A stretch of 64,000 bases of DNA from Loripinus fragilis (lineage: Eukaryota; Mollusca; Bivalvia; Lucinida; Lucinidae). The notes under the pieces were generated by a model. The model did not search any database. It had not been told where the DNA came from and worked only from the letters and a program-made list of their open reading frames with translations. Position 1 is the first letter of the stretch; each line of letters starts with the position of its first letter. The translations under genes were made by a program, and so were the position numbers. Below are positions 25,638 through 36,754 of this stretch, one piece after another. Location: positions 27,816,164 to 27,880,163 of the forward strand of contig OZ026524.1 in assembly GCA_964019695.1 (NCBI GenBank). The letters run 5' to 3'.

Positions 25638-26284
25638 TAGCTATGGTTTCCTCTTTAATTGCGTGACGGTGGGTCAGGCCTCAGACTCTATGACGGCTCT
25701 GACGTAAAGCTTCAATCGGTGGGTTGGTGCCTGATGCTTATCTGTAGCTGGACCCACCGTGGCTCAACTTGAGGTTTTCTTTAGCTCTGACTATCTGTGA
25801 GTCATGAGCCCTTTTCTTTGTTTCATCATGGAGTGTTAATTTGATTAGAGTGTTTTCCATGATGATACATTGCATTAGTTAAATGGCCTCCATCCGAGCT
25901 GAACATTTCTTGTACTTCAACAACAGCAGAATCTAGGGCGAAGATTTGGTACCAGTAAAATGCATTTAAGCCCCCCGGTGGCTTAGGCTGCTGTCCGTTC
26001 TAAGGCGGTGGTTCTGTTGTTGTTGACTGTTTGTTTATTGTTACTCCCATTGTGGGAGTCTGTAATTGTTTTATGTTTTGTTGTACGTTACTTTATGTCC
26101 ATTCTAGTATTGCAATCATCTTGATGGGGAAGAGAGAGCTGATTGCTTTGCTTAATTTGTCTTCCTGGTGTCTCGTGATGGTTGAGCGTCTCTTCCTCGC
26201 GGTGCCACGGGGTTGTCTGCAGTTTGTGATTGTGGTATTTCCTGATCATACTCACTTACTATTTTTGAACTGCATTCCTCATTT
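25638..26284 (+). mobile_element. Type A retroelement 3' tail, attached to its coding end
   Basis: It follows directly on the reverse-transcriptase fragment. Ordered motifs: gtgggtcaggcctcagactc, tggacccaccgtggctcaac, tttagctctgact, tgagtcatgagccc, gggcgaagatttggtaccag, cggtggcttaggctgctgtc, ccattgtgggagtc, and the end gtgattgtggtatttcctga followed by tcatactcactta. This copy allows orphan tails elsewhere to be assigned to the same element. Confidence 0.8.
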
Positions 26285-26414
26285 CTATTCAAAATTAAAT
26301 AGAACATAGTTTAAACAAACAGCGAGGGCCCTGATAGGACACCATCTTATCTGGATCTGCACTTTTTGCCTATGAATGATAAAAAGGGCGGTAGCTGGCG
26401 GGGCATCTGTTTTC

Positions 26415-27415
26415 ATATTCAACTAGAAAGGAAACAAAATACTGCATAACATACCAAGGACAAAACAAAACAAAAAAAACCCCTCATAAACAATGGGAGC
26501 AACAATAAATACCTTAGAACGGACAGCAGCCGAAGCCACGAGGTGTGGGGGTGGGGGTGGTGCTTATTTTAATTTTACAGGCCAAATCTAAGCCTAGATT
26601 CTGCTACTGTAAGACATAAAATAAGTTCAGCTCACGTGGAGGCATCCTAACTTATGCAATGCATCACCACAGGGAAACAACCAAATCAATTAACATACTG
26701 TGATGAAACGAAGAAAAGGGCTCCCAACTCATAGACTGTCAGAGCTAAAGAAAACCCTGTTGAGCCACGGTGGACCCATCCATAGACAAACATTACGCAA
26801 TGACCCACCGATTTAAGATTCATGTCGGTGTCACCATAGCGCCTGAAGCCTGACCCACCGTCGTTTAATTAAAGAGAAAACCATAGCTCTAAACCATGAT
26901 TTGGTTTATAACTGTCGCATAACACCCATGCTATAGTCCACTCTTTTCTAATGCTTGAAGATCTTTTTTCACAAGGCTTATCAACTATTTTTTGTAACCG
27001 AATCGCCATAAAATACTGACTCTGAATTGCCTTGTTGCAGAAGAGGATTCAAGCCAACATTGTATTTAATGATCAACTCTGAGTGTATTTGGTAGAACTT
27101 AGAAAATGTTTTACGAAGTCTATGATGTCAAAAGCCCTGTTTCAGCAACTTAGTAGTCAAACATTGTTTTCTGTTGTTAAACATACTCTAGCAAAACGAA
27201 TTAATTGCGAAAGAGTTACACCATAAGAAGGAGCGCGAGGAACATCTCCATCCCGAAATTGGAATTTGACCATTTCAAAATTAAAATCATATCGTTTATT
27301 GTAAATTTAAGATGAAACTATGCCATTAGTTATAGACAAGTTCAAGTCCAAAAAGGGGGCTTCAGTATCAGACGAATTAGCTAATACTGAAATTCAGTTT
27401 GATATATCTGACTTA
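26415..27415 (-). mobile_element. Type A retroelement, antisense degenerate copy with broken reverse transcriptase end
   Basis: Reading minus: pieces of the reverse transcriptase C-terminus (gatggagatgttcctcgcgc, ccttcttatggtgtaac, ttcgttttgctagagtatgt) are interrupted by stops and deletions at 26900-27415. The tail follows with accgtggctcaacagggttt, gagcccttttcttcgtttca and ggcttcggctgctgtccgtt. The tail end is lost near 26415. It lies head to head with the plus copy at 25097, about 130 bp from its end. Confidence 0.75.
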
Positions 27416-27799
27416 CCATTTGTTCAAAATACGGATTATCAATATTCAGTAAGTTATCTAGATATCTTGAAGTACTAAGCAGCAAAGGGCACAGCATTAG
27501 CCATTTATCCAAAATATGTTTATCGATAGATGGTTACAAAATTGAAAAAAGAAATAATCTTGAATTAGTTTGATCTAATGCAAGAGACGTGTTTGCTTTT
27601 TCATTCCAAGGGACGTTTATATGACTAGGAATCCAACAGAGAACATTTTTCTAAAAGCTGGTGACATTGTTCTAAAAATTTCTAAATCTGTGGATTCTTT
27701 GAAATTGAATGGTTCATAGTCTGAAAATATAATACATTCATTTTTAACATCACAAGTTATTATAAATATCTAGAGTTAAATCCACAGCTTTCGCCCCAA

Positions 27800-28074
27800 C
27801 CGTGAAAATGGAATTCACATCAAATTGCATTCTAATGCACTTGCAAATGCAACGCGACGTCTTATTGGATAACGTCATAAATTTGCGACAGTATATCCTG
27901 CGATATACTGTCGGAAACCCGACGTCATTACGTAACGGCGCTTTTCATTGGCTGACAAGTGAATATATGCAGCTCGCAAGCGGTTTTATGCAGCTGGCAG
28001 GCGCTGGGCGTATAAGTGCAAAAGAGTTCATTTTCACTGTCTTTTTTGGGAAAAATTTAATAGTGCATTAGAAT
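27800..28074 (+). repeat. Repeat block next to the 28075 palindrome, paired with 36883-37155
   Basis: An open frame gives FHWLTSEYMQLASGFMQLAG; the antisense copy near 36883-37066 gives FHWLTRGFVLLTSGLMQLTN followed by GFMQLSG. Internal near-repeats of atgcagctg-caagcggtttt explain the residue pattern. A small palindrome (gacagtatatcctgcgatat) lies at about 27887-27915. Judged to be repeat DNA and not a gene. Confidence 0.55.
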
Positions 28075-28240
28075 GGGGATAACCATATTCAAAATTTTCA
28101 TTTGGGGAGGTATATCGTCGGATATACGTTCGGAAATCACGTTTTACGGCTCCGCTTACGCGTCGCCGTAAAACTAAATTTCCGACTGTATATCCGACGA
28201 TATACCTCCCCAAATGAAAATTTTGAATACAGTTATCCCC
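28075..28240. mobile_element. 166-bp near-perfect palindromic element
   Basis: The ends ggggataaccatattcaaaa and ttttgaatacagttatcccc pair, with arms continuing through catttggggaggtatatcgt and inward to gttttacggc / cgccgtaaaac around a short GC-rich centre. A diverged copy lies at 36755-36882. Both sit beside the same flanking repeat, so they belong to one larger element. Confidence 0.8.
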
Positions 28241-28249
28241 TAAATGGTT

Positions 28250-29325
28250 GTCTGATATAACAGCACAACCAATGTCTGTGTGTTCTTTTGACTCATCAGC
28301 ATAAACTTGTTAATAATTCTTAGAACCGCTGTGTAGCTTTACGAAATAATCTTTTAATATGAATGGACTTATTTCTGATTTTTTCCAAGAGTGTAAACCA
28401 AAATGTATTACTCAGCTTTGTTTAAAAACCAAGCTGGAAGGTTGAGTGTAAAAGGATTCTCAATATTTTGTGGCTTGTTAATTGTAGAGTATAAAAGTGA
28501 TGGAATTTTGAGGCCAAATGATTTCATAGATTTGGGTTTCTTTTCATATAAACATGATAAAGCTACATGTTTTGGTAGGAATGAAACTTTATGAGCAGGA
28601 TATGATAGGTTGGCAGCGAGTTTTATGGTATATTGTAAAGAGAACTCTCTGTGGTTCATCTGACAACATATAGACTGACAACAGGAGCAGTTCTAAAAAC
28701 CACAAAGCTAGAATTAGGCATTGATTGTGTGCGTTCAAACTCATTTAATACATTAGAAAACTAGTACATTATTTTAGTTTGTCAATAATAGCATGATACT
28801 TATGCTTGTTACAGGGATCGGTGAATGGTAAATATGTAGTCTCATTACTTTATTGAGTAAAAATAGATTAATGAATAAATATTAAGTTCAGGTATCTGAT
28901 AGCAGCATGCCCCTTAAGATGGTGTCTGGATGCGTGACATCGGCTCCTAGCACTTTCCTAACTTGTTTATTAACGTTACTAATCAAACCAAGTCTTCTGA
29001 TTTCCAATGAGTAGAAGGATCTTTTTAAGAACAGTCCTCATATTTCTGGTATGCAACACAATGATAAATCATAAATTATTACAAGAACGAACTATCCCAT
29101 GATTATTTCCCACACATGTCCGAATGCTTCCTTTCATTTGAAGAGACGCATTCATTTGAGCCAGGACATGACAAAATATGTGAGCCCTGTGAATACTTAG
29201 ATCAACCAGCACACCAACACAGTCTAGACCTAGTTATCACTGTACAGTAAATGAGTAGTTGAGTACCAATAGATTGATCGAACCCCGATGTCTTGCTTTA
29301 GAACTCTTAGATGTTGTACTTATCA
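28250..29325. other. Noncoding stretch, nothing recognised
   Basis: The open frames at 28403-28659 overlap on both strands and lack any conserved motif. Confidence 0.45.
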
Positions 29326-29327
29326 TG

Positions 29328-29425
29328 CTAATAAATGTTTTCAACATTTATGAGCAGGATGAATTACATGCTCAGTTGAGTTGAGCGTGAGAAAGTTTTA
29401 TAACCTCAATGCCAGGCTGGACGGA
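29328..29425 (+). repeat. Dispersed repeat shared with 33338-33690
   Basis: It contains catgctaataaatgttttca, a small palindrome (aacatttatgagcaggat), then atgctcagttgagttgagcg. The same two blocks occur at 33338-33396 and about 33620-33650 with a longer central hairpin. Confidence 0.55.
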
Positions 29426-29439
29426 TTCTCATGCTGATC

Positions 29440-30600
29440 TAAGTATTTGCTTGGCGCTCAGGGAGTACTGACGGTTTTGTCATGCAGAGGTTCATTAGGT
29501 TTTGAAAGTAATATGTTTATAATGCAATGAAAATTGCGTGTTTACAGGAAGTCATGCATTGCTGATAAGCAGCAGTTATTGTAAGGTTACAAATCACAAT
29601 GCCAAAGCAGAAGGATAATTATCACATCGTGATGCCTCGAACAAAAGAATTATTGAACGGTTTAAAACAAATATTTAAAATAGCAGTTAAGGTCAGCGTA
29701 ATATCAATAATTTGTTATCGTCGACTTCTAGTTTGTGGCAACATGATCAGAAATAAACATATTACTGTAGAATGGTAAATTTTTCTGAATTAATTTATGA
29801 TTCATATGCAATCATAAACACATTTGAAGTATATATACAATGTACGTATTTGCATAAAATTTGTCGTGCAAAACATAAATCTTGGTTGAGTCAATTGACT
29901 TGTATTTTTAAAATTCTAGCAAGTGTTAGCATCCTGCAATTTTAAGATCATTAACCCAGGAACTTTTCAATTATATTCAGCATATAATCGTCTCATAGCA
30001 ATACTATTATAAAAATCTATTATGGATGCGAGGGTGGGCCTATAAAATAATGGATTTTCTTTTCCACAAAATCTCATGAATCGACTTGATGAAACTGAGT
30101 TTGTAGTAAGCATACTTTTACGTTTTCATCGGTCCCCATAATTATTTAGGTTCATTTCTGTAACACGAGAGTGAATTGTTTGCAACACTCAATCAGCACC
30201 AATTGGCATTGTTACAGAAATAGATTGACTCCTACTCACACCCCATCTCTTCTCTGATCCGACATTCTTCCTGTAAACTGTCTGTCTTCTCGTCATTATC
30301 TCTGCCACAATTACGGGTTACGGACTACTTCTGAAGTGGAGTAATTGGACAAAATAGTCCAAGACGAACAAACCTTGTCAAGACAGATTCAGATTTTAAT
30401 TTTACAAAATGAACAGGACAATCAATTTCGTTTTATCTAAGTTTGATGGATATGTAGTTGACTTGGTTACGAATATATTTTGTTTATCCTTGGCTATTAG
30501 CTTATAGTAGCTCAGACTCAATTTCATAGTCATGATAGTTAACATCGCTGATATAAACGATCACCAAATATTGTATATATGTATTTTAAATGCACACACT
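29440..30600. other. Noncoding stretch, nothing recognised
   Basis: No gene or RNA signature was recognised. Confidence 0.45.
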
Positions 30601-30713
30601 ATAATGTTGTCCTGCCAACTGTAAACCCTATATTTGATGCTAAATTGCATCCAGAAAGTATACACCCAACATAAATGTTTTGCTTTCAAACAGAAACATA
30701 CTTCAATAATGTA

Positions 30714-30768
30714 CTGTCCTGCCAACCAAGAGTGACAGTGACGTCGTGTCATGCTTACAATTGTTAAG
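30714..30768 (+). mobile_element. M1 MITE, left-end fragment
   Basis: TA at 30712-30713 is followed by ctgtcctgccaaccaagagt and gacagtgacgtc, the M1 terminal repeat. The remainder is lost at an AT microsatellite (30766-30790). Confidence 0.65.
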
Positions 30769-31597
30769 TCATATATATATATATATATATCTTTATTTCA
30801 CTCAATCCATACTAAATATGCCATATGAGGTACAAAGATTAGACAAATTAACAGCAAAAAGATGCATGCGCGTTGATTGAATAGTGATCGTACCCTCTGT
30901 TGTTGTGGGTAATAAACTTTTCGTTGAAGAATTTCTTCATTGGTAAAAGGAGTACTGTTAGATATATTCAATTAATTTTGCAAACCAGTTCACCAGTTTC
31001 ATTTGCCTTCGTGGCGGATTGAAAGGGTGAAATGGTTTGAGCATTGAATTAACAGGTGTACGTCTTTTCATAGTAAACGTGTGAATTTATATTCCTGTTC
31101 AGCACAGTGCCATTGTGAACACCGTGTGACAAGGGATACCCAGACAGGCAGCACCTGTGCGCATGGCTGTCTGGCAATCCTCCGTACATTGAGTGTCATT
31201 TTATCGGTTTTAAATTGTTCCAGCTGATTAATTTCGTGACACTGTTGGTCCCTTATAGCAGGTACAATTATTTACTAGAGCTATTTTTAGGTTCACGTGT
31301 TCATTTAACTGTATTAAAAAATACCGTTACTGTAAAATTACGACATTTAATGGTTTCGGAGCTATGTTTGTAATATTCTGAAAAAGTAAGTTTATACTAT
31401 TGTAGTATGGCGGTACTCACTTCAATGTGACTCTCGAGATGAGCGAATACATCGTAGTGTGTACTGACCTAATTGTACCTGATATATGGATTCATACAGC
31501 CATTTTTCGATCCTTTGAAGTAATGAATTTTGCTCATTCAAGCTAGGAATGCTAGTTTTCACTTCTTGAATCTCGGTAGAACATATAAGTAAAACAT

Positions 31598-31755
31598 TGA
31601 CTTGTACACTCCACTTGAGCTTATGCGAATCGATAGATCGCTTGTGTGTTAATCCCATCCACAGGATAGGATTAATACACAAGTGATCTATTGATTCAAA
31701 GTCCCAGATAGCTTTGTAAGCAAACTTGACGTCACTGTCTCTCTTGATTGGCAGG
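31598..31755 (+). mobile_element. M1 MITE lacking its left terminus
   Basis: tgtacactccacttgagctt, the internal palindrome ccatccacaggatagg, and the right terminus tcttgattggcaggacagta match the 39149-39354 copy in the same orientation. No left terminal repeat was seen. Confidence 0.7.
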
Positions 31756-31769
31756 ACAGTATACACATG

Positions 31770-33335
31770 TTACAAGAGACATAAAATTTGACTACTCATC
31801 TTCGCTTTTAAGACGGCGCCCATGCGTTCTATAAAGTCACGGTTCCTCGTGACATTATTCAAATAATATAAATAAATTAATGAAACGTCTCGTAAATGAC
31901 ATGAAAATATTGCTGAGACAATAGAATGAAAATATATCATCGGGGTTTTATATAAATAATGGCCTTTCTTAACCGTTATCATGTTGAATAGTTTTATGTA
32001 CTTAAACTCCTCCCTGATGTATATCCCGTCAACCTGCAGCATTCCAGCTGAAAGCAGAGTTAAAACAGTGTGGGTCCTGATCAGATGGCTTCGTCAGAGG
32101 CCAACTGATTTGGATCTACAGTGTTTTCAAAAACGGATAATTCCAGGTTCAGCAGGGCAATGGCTAAGTCACCAAAATCCTGATAAATGATGTGCAATTA
32201 ATAATTTCTTGGTTAAGAAAAGGTAATATGTTAGAAATCGGATTACTAGAAGGCTGGGAGGACATTACTAGGCAACAAATTACTGTCTTTCTATGTACTT
32301 ATGTGGTAATTTGGTATCGATTCTCATTCCTCCTACTATCAAAGACATTTGCTCCATGTAATGAGTTAAAAATAATGTTTGTCCAACGTTAATTCAATCT
32401 TTAAATACGCATGCGCAGCCATGACTATCACGTGACGGTAACTGTTACGTGTTGGTAAATTTGCTTTTACTAGTTGTAAGAATCTGCTATTGTATTTTTT
32501 AATACTTTTACTGTTGTATTGATAACAGAAAATGGCAACCGAAATCGGAAAAAAATTGAAAATGGACAATTTGGATAGCTATCATTTTTGGCCTCATGAG
32601 GAGGAAAAAAGGGATGGGTAGGGGGGGGGGGGCAAAATAACCCTCTATCGCGCGAAGCTCTTTATCCGTTTATTAGACCTCTCGAAGGCAAGACTTTGTA
32701 ATTTCATGGAGCTGCTCTTTTGTGAAAAACAACTGAATAAAAAGCATTAGGTTTTTCAGACAACTAGATAACATGGCATTAATGTGAATTATTCTTACTC
32801 ATTTAAAACAAAACATATTTTGCTGTTGCCCATAATAACCTTCTCATTGAGACTGTTATTTTGAATACCAACACAATATTTTCATTCGATAGATAAGAAA
32901 AAAATCACCTTTTATGCTACAGCTTTGCTTTCCTTGACGCATCTTTTTTTTGTTTTTAAAGCCTTGAGCACGTTGAGTACATTGCAATGAAGGGACGAGT
33001 TTCATATCAACCGTTTCATCTTTTAATTAACTGCTTGCCACGAGCGATATTACACCTTCAAATAAAAACAACATGGTATATCATCTTTAACAAGCATTTT
33101 GCAGCTGTATGAACCATGTCATGCTAGAACAACACATACCAATAGCCAGATCACCTGCGCATCCATGCAGTCTGATGAGTGTCTGTGTTATTGTATACTT
33201 ACAGTTGTACCAAACTTGCTGCGGTCTAAATAAAGCTAGTTATCATGATCAGTAGCTGAGTCGTCGCGAGAAAACTTTACTTTGTTGCATGGTTATTAAG
33301 CTTTTTTCAATGACCAAGTCGACTGAACACGATTC
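31770..33335. other. Noncoding stretch upstream of the neuropeptide exon
   Basis: It contains a poly-G run at about 32621-32632. It was searched by eye for a signal-peptide exon; only weak candidates were seen (for example a short hydrophobic frame starting MSVCVIVYLQLYQ near 33174), with no clear donor site. Confidence 0.35.
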
Positions 33336-33337
33336 TC

Positions 33338-33396
33338 ATCCTGCTAATAAATGTTAAAATGCCAACTGTTGGCATTTTAACATTTATCAACAGGAT
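33338..33396. repeat. 59-bp hairpin
   Basis: The arms atcctgctaataaatgttaa and complement meet at gccaactgttggc, forming a near-perfect palindrome. It lies about 570 bp upstream of the neuropeptide exon. Confidence 0.75.
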
Positions 33397-33939
33397 AAGT
33401 ATTCAATTTTTAGATAATGATTTTATGACAGATTCAGAACATTTTAATATTATACAATGTATGACTGATGAAGAAATATGAAAGTAAGATATTCAAATAA
33501 ATTTAAAAGTCTTATATTGTTTTGATATGCATAGATTATCTAAGAACTTCATGAGAGTTATAAAGCGCGAAACATCTATATTTTTCAGCATTTTAAAATT
33601 TGTTATAAGTCTCAAATTTCATGCTCAGTTGAGTTGAGCGTGAAAAAATGTTGTATAACCTTGGGGACAGGTTGATTTGTAAACTACGCAGTGCCTAGTC
33701 GTCATGCACACGAGTTTTTTTTTTATTTTTTATTTCAAATCGAATCTTTGCCCCCTGAGAACATTCTCCCTTTTTTGTTGTCTGCTGATTTTTTTCAAGA
33801 TCACCTTTTTTAAAATAAATCTTTCATGAATACGATCAGAGTGTCAAACAGTTTGGATCCAGATCGGGTCCAACACGTTTGCAAAAGTTATCAGCAGACG
33901 ACACTAGGACATAAAGAGTTAATAGAGGTTTGCTGTAAG

Positions 33940-33961
33940 ATTTTGATTTTTTATTTCACAG
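33940..33961 (+). promoter_or_regulatory. Splice acceptor of the neuropeptide exon
   Basis: A T-rich tract ends in cacag. The reading frame of the precursor is open back only to about 33939, where an in-frame TAA lies, and no ATG occurs between it and the first peptide. An intron boundary here is therefore the simplest reading. No convincing signal-peptide exon was recognised between 31.8 and 33.9 kb, so the intron may be long. Confidence 0.7.
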
Positions 33962-36248
33962 ATGTTCGTGTAGCTACTTCTATCCTAGATCAACACGCCC
34001 ATACTATAGCAATCGTCTCTACCGACCTAGACGTTACAGAAGTTACTATGGCTACAGAGGGTACGGAAGCAGATGGGGTCGTCCAACACTAGACCGTCTA
34101 TCTTCTGGATTGATCAAACGTGGCGATGATAACGTGGATACTCTTGGCTATTACCTTAACGATGATAGTGGTGTAAGGGAGATATCGGATGAAGAACTTC
34201 TATCTATTGTTCAGGATATTATAAAAGAAGCTGATAACCTTCAGAAACGAGGACTAGACCGTGTGACATCTGGTTTCATTAGAAAGAAGCGTGAAGTTGG
34301 TCAGGTTGATGAAAATATTGTAGAGGCCCATAGTAGTCATCGTAGAAAACGATCAACAGATGAAATAAATGACCCTAAAGGTATAGAGGACGATGATGAG
34401 ATACCAGCTGATGGCGAGCAAGAAAACACACACGCAGATTCTGAGAAAGAGGGAGATTTCGTTGAAGAACAATTGGAGCCTGATATTCCTGATAATAAGG
34501 GAATAAGTGTTTCTGATAACTTAAGAGACGACGATGAAATAGATACATATGAATTAACGCCAAACATGGCAATGGGAACAGATGATAAGAGGAGATTTGA
34601 TCGGCTGTCATCATCTTTTGTGAAGAAAGAATATGGAGATACTAACATGGAAAAAGACATTGCTGACAAGAGAAGATTTGATAGATTATCATCCTCTTTT
34701 GTGAAAAAAGACGATGCAGGCGAGAATCTTGACAAGAGGAGATTTGATCGACTAGCATCTTCTTTTGTGAAAAAAGACGCAGCAGGCGAGGGTCTTGACA
34801 AGAGGAGATTTGATCGATTAGCTTCATCTTTTGTGAAGAAAGAATATGCAGATGAACCCCTCGACAAAAGACGGTTCGACCGATTAGCGTCCTCTTTTGT
34901 GAAAAAAGACTATGCGGATGAAGGATTCAACAAGAGAAGGTTTGACAGATTAGCATCCTCTTTTGTAAAAAAAGACCACGCAGATGAAGGCGTGGACAAG
35001 AGACGATTTGATCGATTATCATCCTCTTTTGTGAAAAAAGACGATGTCGGCGAGGGTGTTGACAAGAGGCGATTTGACAGATTAGCTTCATCTTTTGTGA
35101 AGAAAGACAATGCACATGAAGGCCTCGACAAGAGACGATTTGATCGATTATCATCCTCTTTTGTAAAAAAAGACGATGATGGCGAGGGTGTTGACAAGAG
35201 GCGATTAGATCGATTAGCTTCGTCTTTTGTGAAAAGAGAGTATGCAGACGTAGGACTCGACAAGAGAAGGTTTGATCGATTAGCTTCGTCTTTTGTGAAA
35301 AGAGAGTATGCAGATGAAGACCTCGACAAGAGAAGGTTAGATCGGTTGGCTTCCTCTTTTGTGAAAAAAGACGATTCAGATAAAGGCCTCGACAAGAGAA
35401 GATTTGATCGACTAGCTTCATCTTTTGTGAAGAGAGAATATGCAGATGAAGGCCTCGACAAGAGGCGGTTTGATCGATTAGCGTCGTCTTTTGTGAAAAA
35501 AGAGTATGAAGATGAAGGCCTCGACAAGAGGAGGTTTGATCGATTAGCTTCGTCTTTTGTGAAGAAAGACTATATAGGTGTTGCAGTAAATGACAATGCT
35601 GACCAGAGATTTAATTTAAAAGGATTAAGTGGCGACAATATATTGGGCACAAAACCATTTGATTATCCAACAGAAAAGCGACGCATCGATAGAGTAGCTT
35701 ATGGCTTTATTAAGCGGAATGATGGGAGTGCGAATTTTGTTCCAATACTTGGTAACGCAATGACAGATCTACAAAAACGCTATTTCGACCGTCTTAATAG
35801 TGGTCTTGTTAAACGTGGCGATGTAATAGATGTATACCCAGCGAACCGACGGTTTGATGGACTTTATAGTGAATCTGTGAAAAGCCCATATATGGGAACT
35901 CCTTTTATTGATAAAACCGTTTACAGTCCAGCTGCAGGACTTTATTCAAACGACGATGATATATCCGATACAAGAGAGCAATACAGTGACAAAGTACCTA
36001 TAAAAAGAAAGAGACGTAGCATTTATACAGATGAAAACAGCAATGCATATGGACTAGGATTTCAATCAGCACTGGATGACTATACAAATGCTCTTGAAAA
36101 GAGACATTTCGACAGACTTGTGTCTGGTTTAGTAAAGAGAGGGTTATATGATGTTCAGCGTGAACATTTTTCACAACCAAGAAATGCTATTCTTAGTCAA
36201 CGAGGGCTAAGCAGCCGTATATACAGAAACAATAGTCCTATGTTTTAG
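33962..36248 (+). CDS. Multi-copy neuropeptide precursor, large 3' exon (pedal peptide/orcokinin-like), 5'-partial
   Basis: Secreted prohormone precursor whose cleaved peptides would act as neurotransmitters or hormones. The frame opens at an acceptor (pyrimidine-rich tract ending in cacag at 33957-33961) and stops with TAG at 36246-36248. No in-frame ATG precedes the first peptide, so the start and signal peptide lie in an upstream exon; the first base completes a split codon. Order: Tyr/Arg-rich segment (33963-34082); PTLDRLSSGLIKR; GLDRVTSGFIRKKR; a long Asp/Glu-rich spacer; 15 tandem copies of R(F/L)DRL(A/S)SSFV between KR and KK/KR (34587-35567); then RIDRVAYGFIKR, YFDRLNSGLVKR, a decayed copy RFDGLYSESVKS and HFDRLVSGLVKR. 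Spacers are acidic (for example DDAGEGLD), as is typical of such precursors. No Gly precedes the C-terminal basic sites, so the peptides should be unamidated. The FDRL-x-SGF/SSFV core resembles the pedal peptide/orcokinin group by eye; family membership is inferred. Being a neuropeptide precursor is much surer than its family. Confidence 0.88.
34587..35567 (+). repeat. 15-copy, 63-bp coding repeat inside the neuropeptide exon
   Basis: Each unit is 21 codons: KR processing site, decapeptide, KK or KR, then a 7-8 residue acidic spacer. The first unit has a spacer five residues longer. Peptide variants counted: RFDRLASSFV nine times, RFDRLSSSFV four times, RLDRLASSFV twice. Three units (10, 11 and 13) end in KR instead of KK. 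The period is divisible by three and contains no stops in some antisense frames, so long open antisense frames here are by-products and not genes. Confidence 0.95.
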
Positions 36249-36754
36249 TTAGTGAATCATGGTTAGCCATTTCACCCCCAAGTTTCTGAGGTAAATTCTT
36301 CCACTTTTAAGTGTAGAAGAGTCCGTTGTGTTAAAAAGAGTGTTAGATAAATCATGGAAAAAAAACTGCAAAAAATGAGAATGAAAAAAAAGCAAAATGA
36401 GTCAGCAAACAGCGTAGATCCAGATGAGATGGCTCATAAGAGCCATTTCATCTGGATTAACACTCTTTTGCCTAACCTTTTTTCTGGTCTGTAGTGTTGA
36501 ATGGGCGAACTACTACATGTATTCTGTTTTTTTTGTGGTCAACATTTTACCAGATAAAATATGTTTGAATGGACGTTGGCATACTAGACCAAGTGCATGA
36601 TGTGGAAACTGGATAGCCCCACAACTTTAAACATAAAGTCTTATTAATAGCATACCATAGAAAATTACTTCGCACTATGTCTAAGAAATTTTCTTTAAAT
36701 CAAATTTATTTCTTGAAAATGAGTTAATACAGTCCCATCGTTGACTATTTATGT
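36249..36754 (+). other. Region downstream of the neuropeptide stop (likely 3' UTR) with a 40-bp palindrome
   Basis: Noncoding. A palindrome with arms atccagatgagatggctc and its complement lies at 36418-36457, preceded by the gcaaacagcgtagat motif that recurs in other short palindromes of this window. No clear AATAAA was seen close to the stop; an AATAAA lies near 37236, beyond another repeat. The 3' end of the transcript is undetermined. Confidence 0.4.

Noticed and set aside
33174..33255. Short hydrophobic frame MSVCVIVYLQLYQ as the signal-peptide exon
   Set aside because: No clear donor site in the right phase and an overlapping hairpin-type repeat; too weak to call.
34337..35527. Long antisense open frames (176-205 codons) across the neuropeptide exon
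   Set aside because: They follow from the stop-free 63-bp period on the opposite strand; Ser/Leu-rich products with no start context.
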